DNA from: an uncultured Eubacteriales bacterium
GTDB lineage: Bacteria > Bacillota > Clostridia > Oscillospirales > Oscillospiraceae
Assembly: GCA_900555795.1 (NCBI GenBank)
Contig: USMP01000059.1
Coordinates: 1-7,477 of the forward strand
Direction of reading: 5' to 3'
DNA length: 7,477 nt
Below the pieces are notes generated by a model. That model worked only from the letters and a program-made list of their open reading frames with translations, did not search any database and was not told the DNA's origin. Shown one piece after another: positions 4,249-7,477 of the stretch. Both the position numbers and the translations under genes were made by a program. Numbering within the stretch: position 1 is the stretch's first letter; each line of letters starts with the position of its first letter.

Positions 4249-6336
4249 CTATCGCCCCTTTGAGCTGCCGGACAGCTTGCCGGAGATTTCGGCGGCCAAT
4301 TCCGCCAGGCGATGCTTTTTCTGCTGAATGTCGTCCTCTGTTAATTCCTGGGCCGGGAGGGCGGGAAGGGGGGCGTCCGGCGGGGCCGTATCCGCCGGGG
4401 CGGAGCGCAGGGACAGTTCTGCCTTGAAAAGGTCCCCATCCACTGCCAGAGAGAAGGAACCTCCCATCAGTTCCATCAGGCTTCGGGCGATGTTGAGGCC
4501 CAGCCCGCTGCCCTCGGTGTGCCGGGAGGCGTCACCCCGGACGAAGCGCTCCATCAACTCCTCAGCGCTGACATTCAGCGGGTCCCGGGAGATATTTTTC
4601 ATGGACAGCGTCACACGACCATCACGACTGGTGAGATCAACATAGACCCGGGTACCAGCCAGGGCGTATTTGCACACGTTGCCCAGCAGGTTATCCAGTA
4701 CCCGCCACAGCAGCCGCCCATCTGCCAGGGCTGTGAGGCTGCCCTCGTATGTGTTAATAATGACCTCCAGCCTGCCGGCTGTCAGCTTTTGGTCGTAGTC
4801 TCCCACCGCCTGATGGACAATCTCGTTGACCAGGATCGGCTCCAGGTGCACGGAGACGTTACCGGTGGATGCCTTGCTGGCCTCAACCAGGTCCTCCGTC
4901 AGTTTTTTCAGCCGTTTGCTCTGCCGGTCCAGCACCGCTAAATACTCAGAGGCGGTGGGGGGCAGGTCCTCCTTCTCCAGCAGATCCACATAGTTGACGA
5001 TGGAGGTAAGAGGAGTTTTGATATCGTGTGACACGTTGGTAATCAGTTCGGTTTTTAGCCGCTCGGATTTGATCTGTCTCTCCACCGCCTTGGTCATCCC
5101 GTCGCCGATGGCGTTTAAATTCTCGGCGTGGGCCTTGATGTCCCAGCGCATCCGATGGGTGTCCAGCTTTCGGTCCAGATCTCCGTCAGCCAAGGCACGG
5201 CCCATGTCCCGGATCTGCTGCAGCTGCCGTGTCATCCAGGCGGCCCCCACCACGATGGCGGCGTCCATCGCCGCTGTCACCAGAAAGAAAAAGCCGCCGT
5301 TATAGCTTTCAAACATCAGCAGGGTGAGAAGCATCTGCAGACACAGCACCCCACCCACCAGCAGCACACTCCGCCAAGTGAGGGGAAGTATAGCAATAAA
5401 GTTTGCAAGGGCCTGCGCTGTCCGTCGGCATAGCCTCACGCACCAGCGCAGGACTTTGCAGCAGAGGGTGTTTCGCCACCAGCGCCCCCGCTTCAGCCGG
5501 GCCGCTATACTCATGAAAACAGCCAGCAGCAGCAGCCCCGCTACCAGTACGCTGAGTACAAAACCGCAGATACTCACCAGCACACCGGAGCCGTAGGGGG
5601 AGTTGACCAGGTTTGACGCCTCCATGGCGCAGGCGGCGGCACAGAAAAAGAGAAAGCCCATAACCAGCAGATACAGATCCAGGGGAATCCGGTCCTGCCA
5701 GTTTAGAACAATGCCGTCCGTTCCGCGGCGGTGGCCGGCGGCACAAAAGAGGAACACCATAGCTGCCAGAGCGCCCAGGGTCAGCAGCGCCGCCGCTGGA
5801 GCCAGAAGGGAGGCGGCAGGGTATACTGTCCGGTAGACCCACCGGCTCAGAGAAAAAATGCTGCTCCGGGGCAGCTGGTCGGACAGGTAACCCACCACGG
5901 TGTAAAACCCGCTGGTACCGGCATCCTCCGGCGTGGACTCCGTTGTTGTTTCCGAGAGTTCCCCACCGCTGTCTTGCGTGGAGTGGTAGGACTCTGTCAG
6001 CGTCTGACGCAGGGCGTAGGACTCCGGTTTGCTGCCGCCCAGCAGCGTGCCGGTGTCCGCGTCCCCGTCGTACACCTCATAGGAGAAACCGCCGTAACGG
6101 TAGTCCAGCATCTCGCTGTAGTAGGTATCTCCCTGGGTTACGCTGACCAGGGCGGCACGCATGGCACGATTCATAGGGCCAGTGCAGAGTTCGTCCTCAT
6201 AATAGCTGCCTGCGGTGGCCTGGCCGTCCCAAACCAGAAGGCATCCGGCAAAACTCAGCAGGGCTCCGGCGGAGAACAGGGTCAGCAGCACCACGGCGAT
6301 TCCCTTTGCCAGCAAGCTGCCACGCAGGTTACGCAT
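4249..6336 (-). CDS. Six-span membrane sensor histidine kinase
   Basis: A 695-residue two-component sensor kinase. The N-terminus has TM1 (about 12-36), an extracytoplasmic loop of about 140 residues (37-175, acidic and Ser/Thr-rich in its second half), TM2 (177-200), TM3 (219-237), TM4 (250-278), a basic cytoplasmic loop (279-322), TM5 (324-341) and TM6 (348-369). A HAMP-like linker (about 370-420, with GRALADGDLDRKL) follows. HisKA contains NVSHDIKTPLTSI with phosphoacceptor His437. The ATPase domain has the N-box DNLLGNVCKYA (548-558), F-box region ERFVRGDASR and G2 GSGLGLNIA (609-617). The usual DxGxG G1 box is replaced by MKNIS (579-583), as I recall for a Clostridia kinase group. A Pro-rich linker and charged helix (645-695) form an extra C-terminal tail. 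The start ATG at 6336 overlaps a small ORF by 8 bp; GGAAGGTG lies upstream. The signal is unknown. Confidence 0.9.
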   Translation of the reverse strand: MRNLRGSLLAKGIAVVLLTLFSAGALLSFAGCLLVWDGQATAGSYYEDELCTGPMNRAMRAALVSVTQGDTYYSEMLDYRYGGFSYEVYDGDADTGTLLGGSKPESYALRQTLTESYHSTQDSGGELSETTTESTPEDAGTSGFYTVVGYLSDQLPRSSIFSLSRWVYRTVYPAASLLAPAAALLTLGALAAMVFLFCAAGHRRGTDGIVLNWQDRIPLDLYLLVMGFLFFCAAACAMEASNLVNSPYGSGVLVSICGFVLSVLVAGLLLLAVFMSIAARLKRGRWWRNTLCCKVLRWCVRLCRRTAQALANFIAILPLTWRSVLLVGGVLCLQMLLTLLMFESYNGGFFFLVTAAMDAAIVVGAAWMTRQLQQIRDMGRALADGDLDRKLDTHRMRWDIKAHAENLNAIGDGMTKAVERQIKSERLKTELITNVSHDIKTPLTSIVNYVDLLEKEDLPPTASEYLAVLDRQSKRLKKLTEDLVEASKASTGNVSVHLEPILVNEIVHQAVGDYDQKLTAGRLEVIINTYEGSLTALADGRLLWRVLDNLLGNVCKYALAGTRVYVDLTSRDGRVTLSMKNISRDPLNVSAEELMERFVRGDASRHTEGSGLGLNIARSLMELMGGSFSLAVDGDLFKAELSLRSAPADTAPPDAPLPALPAQELTEDDIQQKKHRLAELAAEISGKLSGSSKGR

Positions 6337-6424
6337 CGTAATACACCTTCCATCTCAAAAGGCAGTACAGCAGCGCAAAGAGCAGGAGAGGGGCGCAGAG
6401 GGTCAGCAGAATCATTTTTTTCAT
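6329..6424 (-). CDS. 31-residue single-span membrane peptide between regulator and kinase
   Basis: A short ORF on the minus strand: ATG at 6424, TAA at 6331-6329, 31 residues. It begins MKKMILLTLCAPLLLF, continues as one hydrophobic helix to about residue 23, and ends LRWKVYYDA. The upstream GAGGAGGT (6433-6440), 8 nt before the ATG, is the strongest ribosome binding site of this operon and has no other obvious gene to serve. The response-regulator stop is 51 bp upstream. The histidine-kinase ATG lies within the last three codons of this ORF (8-bp overlap), so the kinase may depend on its translation. Two Lys at the N-terminus and Arg-Trp-Lys after the helix leave topology unclear. I recognise no family. 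It could be a kinase-modulating micropeptide or a leader ORF that sets kinase dosage. Confidence 0.7.
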   Translation of the reverse strand: MKKMILLTLCAPLLLFALLYCLLRWKVYYDA

Positions 6425-6475
6425 AAGGGAATACCTCCTCAGTGGGGGATTTCGCTTGTAATAAGCGGGGAAAGT

Positions 6476-7168
6476 TTAGCTGCCTGGCTCCATCTTATAG
6501 CCCAGGCCCCACACCACCTTTAAATACCGGGGCTCGGAGGGGTTGATCTCCAGCTTCTCCCGCAGGTGGCGGATATGGACAGCTACGGCTCCCTCGGAGC
6601 CGATGGCGCTCTCGTTCCACACCTGCTCGTAAATCTGTGCGGAGGAGTAGACCCGGCCCGGGTGGCGCATTAGTAGCAGCAGGATATTGTATTCAATGGG
6701 AGTAAGGGACACGGCCTCCCCATCCACGGTGACGGTTTTGGTGTCATCGTCCAGGGCGATAGAGCCGATTATCAGCTTGCTGGGCTTCTGCTCCATGCCG
6801 CCCAGGGTGGTGTAGCGGCGCAGCTGGGATCGGACCCGGGCCAGCACCTCCAGCGGGTTAAAGGGCTTGGTGATGTAGTCGTCCGCGCCCACGTTCAGAC
6901 CCAGTACCTTGTCCGTATCCTCGCCCTTGGCTGTAAGCAGAATGATGGGAATGTTGCACTCCTCCCGGAGCCGGGCGGTGGCGGAGATACCGTCCATCTC
7001 CGGCATCATAATATCCATAAGAATCAGATGGATCTCGTGCTTGTGGACTACCTCCAGGGCTTCCCGACCGGTGTAGGCCTCGTAAAGGCTGTACCCCTCC
7101 GAGGACAGATAGATTTTCAAAGCGGAGACAATGTCCCGCTCATCGTCGCAGATCAGAATATTCGCCAT
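6476..7168 (-). CDS. OmpR-family DNA-binding response regulator
   Basis: A 230-residue regulator with an N-terminal receiver domain (1-120) and a C-terminal winged helix (about 130-228). The receiver has the acidic pair Asp8/Asp9, phosphoacceptor Asp52 in LILMDIMMPEMDG, the switch Thr79 in LLTAKG and Lys101 in TKPFNP. The effector has LTPIEYNILLLLM, the recognition-helix region SEGAVAVHIRHLREKLE and the terminal wing VVWGLGYKMEPG, typical of OmpR/PhoB and resembling VanR-like Clostridia regulators. The ATG at 7168 follows AAAGGTGGGAGAA. It is the first gene of the minus-strand operon that continues into the 31-residue peptide and the sensor kinase, its evident partner. A small hairpin (CGCTT/AAGCG, 6453-6467) lies just after its stop. 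Likely targets are its own promoter and the divergent gene. Confidence 0.95.
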   Translation of the reverse strand: MANILICDDERDIVSALKIYLSSEGYSLYEAYTGREALEVVHKHEIHLILMDIMMPEMDGISATARLREECNIPIILLTAKGEDTDKVLGLNVGADDYITKPFNPLEVLARVRSQLRRYTTLGGMEQKPSKLIIGSIALDDDTKTVTVDGEAVSLTPIEYNILLLLMRHPGRVYSSAQIYEQVWNESAIGSEGAVAVHIRHLREKLEINPSEPRYLKVVWGLGYKMEPGS

Positions 7169-7195
7169 ACGCAGATTCTCCCACCTTTCGTTTTT

Positions 7196-7204
7196 ATTGT
7201 AGCA
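7196..7204 (-). promoter_or_regulatory. Extended -10 promoter of the regulator/peptide/kinase operon
   Basis: On the minus strand, TGCTACAAT gives a TGn extended -10 with TACAAT at 7201-7196. The hexamer 17 bp upstream (TTTCTT) is a poor -35, which suits a promoter needing an activator. The predicted start is near 7189, about 20 nt before the response-regulator ATG. The candidate operator repeats lie upstream at about -46 to -65. Confidence 0.55.
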
Positions 7205-7234
7205 TACCCTCCATTAAGAAGAAAGAGGGGAGTT

Positions 7235-7254
7235 ATTTAAGATGGATTTAAGAT
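7235..7254 (+). promoter_or_regulatory. Tandem ATTTAAGAT repeats, 11-bp period: candidate OmpR-type operator
   Basis: ATTTAAGAT occurs at 7235-7243 and again exactly at 7246-7254, a period of 11 bp (one helical turn), the arrangement that dimers of OmpR/PhoB-family regulators bind. Degenerate TTAA-centred copies lie at 7213-7219, 7261-7266, 7272-7276 and 7295-7300, the 7261/7272 pair again 11 bp apart. The site is between two divergent promoters, one reading into the response regulator itself. Confidence 0.5.
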
Positions 7255-7287
7255 TGTTGGTTAATGAGTTCTTAAACTTTTCCTGCC

Positions 7288-7315
7288 TTGCAACTTAAAA
7301 CTTCTCTGCTATCAT
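7288..7315 (+). promoter_or_regulatory. Candidate promoter of the divergent membrane-protein gene
   Basis: TTGCAA (7288-7293) and TATCAT (7310-7315, 5 of 6) are 16 bp apart, and TGC immediately before TATCAT makes an extended -10. The start would be near 7322, giving a leader of about 49 nt before the ATG at 7371. The TTAA-rich repeats lie just upstream, and one degenerate copy (7295-7300) falls inside the spacer. Confidence 0.5.
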
Positions 7316-7370
7316 AGGGACAATCCCACTTTTCCCCAAATTCGATGACATACAGGCGGAGGAACGCTCT

Positions 7371-7477
7371 ATGGATATGCTGGACAACATACTGTTTTTC
7401 ATGTCGCTGGCGCTGAAGATCTTTACCGTTTATTTTGCGGTGGTAGCGGTGTTCGCTCTGCGCCGGCGCCGTGCTCT
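7371..7477 (+). CDS. Membrane protein, N-terminus only (gene continues past window); possibly a family 2 glycosyltransferase
   Basis: The frame is open from the ATG at 7371 to the window edge (35 full codons). CGGAGGA (7357-7363) lies 7 bp before the ATG. The translation starts MDMLDNILFFMSLALKIF, continues TVYFAVVAVFAL and then RRRR, so there is one hydrophobic helix (about 6-30) followed by a strongly basic, presumably cytoplasmic, turn. The start resembles membrane-anchored family 2 glycosyltransferases of Clostridia as I remember them, where a catalytic domain follows such a helix. This is a guess from very little sequence. Its promoter faces that of the two-component operon, so it is a plausible regulatory target. 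Confidence 0.6.
   Translation, partial: MDMLDNILFFMSLALKIFTVYFAVVAVFALRRRRA

Noticed and set aside
5731..6426. 231-codon plus-strand frame opposite the kinase N-terminus
   Set aside because: Antisense to a kinase with clear membrane segments and also across the micropeptide; no domain recognised.

Overview
The window looks like chromosomal DNA from a GC-rich, endospore-forming Clostridia bacterium. An Oscillospiraceae/Flavonifractor-like lineage is my best guess. Reasons: a complete spoIIAA-spoIIAB-sigF operon (Firmicutes spore formers only), strong AGGAGG-type ribosome binding sites, high GC in coding DNA, and a Clostridia-type OmpR-family two-component pair. No mobile element, CRISPR array, tRNA or rRNA is visible.

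Layout. (1) 1-1076: the 3' end of a cobalamin operon, with the C-terminal part of cobyric acid synthase (CobQ) and a complete corrinoid adenosyltransferase (CobO), closed by a perfect 30-bp palindrome plus T-tract. (2) 1037-2554: the forespore sigma-F operon spoIIAA-spoIIAB-sigF (anti-anti-sigma, anti-sigma kinase, sigma factor), tightly packed and possibly started from a TATAAT box that overlaps the cob terminator. (3) 2555-4152: a likely pantothenate/CoA unit. This is a type III pantothenate kinase (coaX) with its own promoter below an unusual set of inverted repeats, then an ECF-type S component (probably PanT) behind a structured leader. (4) 4173-4226: a 24-bp stem terminator between convergent units. 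(5) 7168 down to 4249 on the minus strand: an OmpR-type response regulator, a 31-residue single-span membrane peptide that conventional ORF cut-offs would miss, and a six-span sensor histidine kinase whose start codon lies inside the peptide gene. (6) 7190-7370: an AT-rich divergent promoter region with 11-bp-spaced direct repeats that fit an OmpR-family operator. (7) 7371-7477: the 5' end of a membrane protein gene that runs off the window.

How the parts fit. The spoIIA operon controls forespore sigma-F through partner switching. CoaX and the S component would import and phosphorylate pantothenate. The regulator/peptide/kinase operon probably controls itself and the divergent membrane-protein gene through the shared operator. 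The small peptide co-translated with the kinase is the strongest candidate for something undescribed. The rest is mostly familiar housekeeping and sporulation biology with some interesting non-coding elements.
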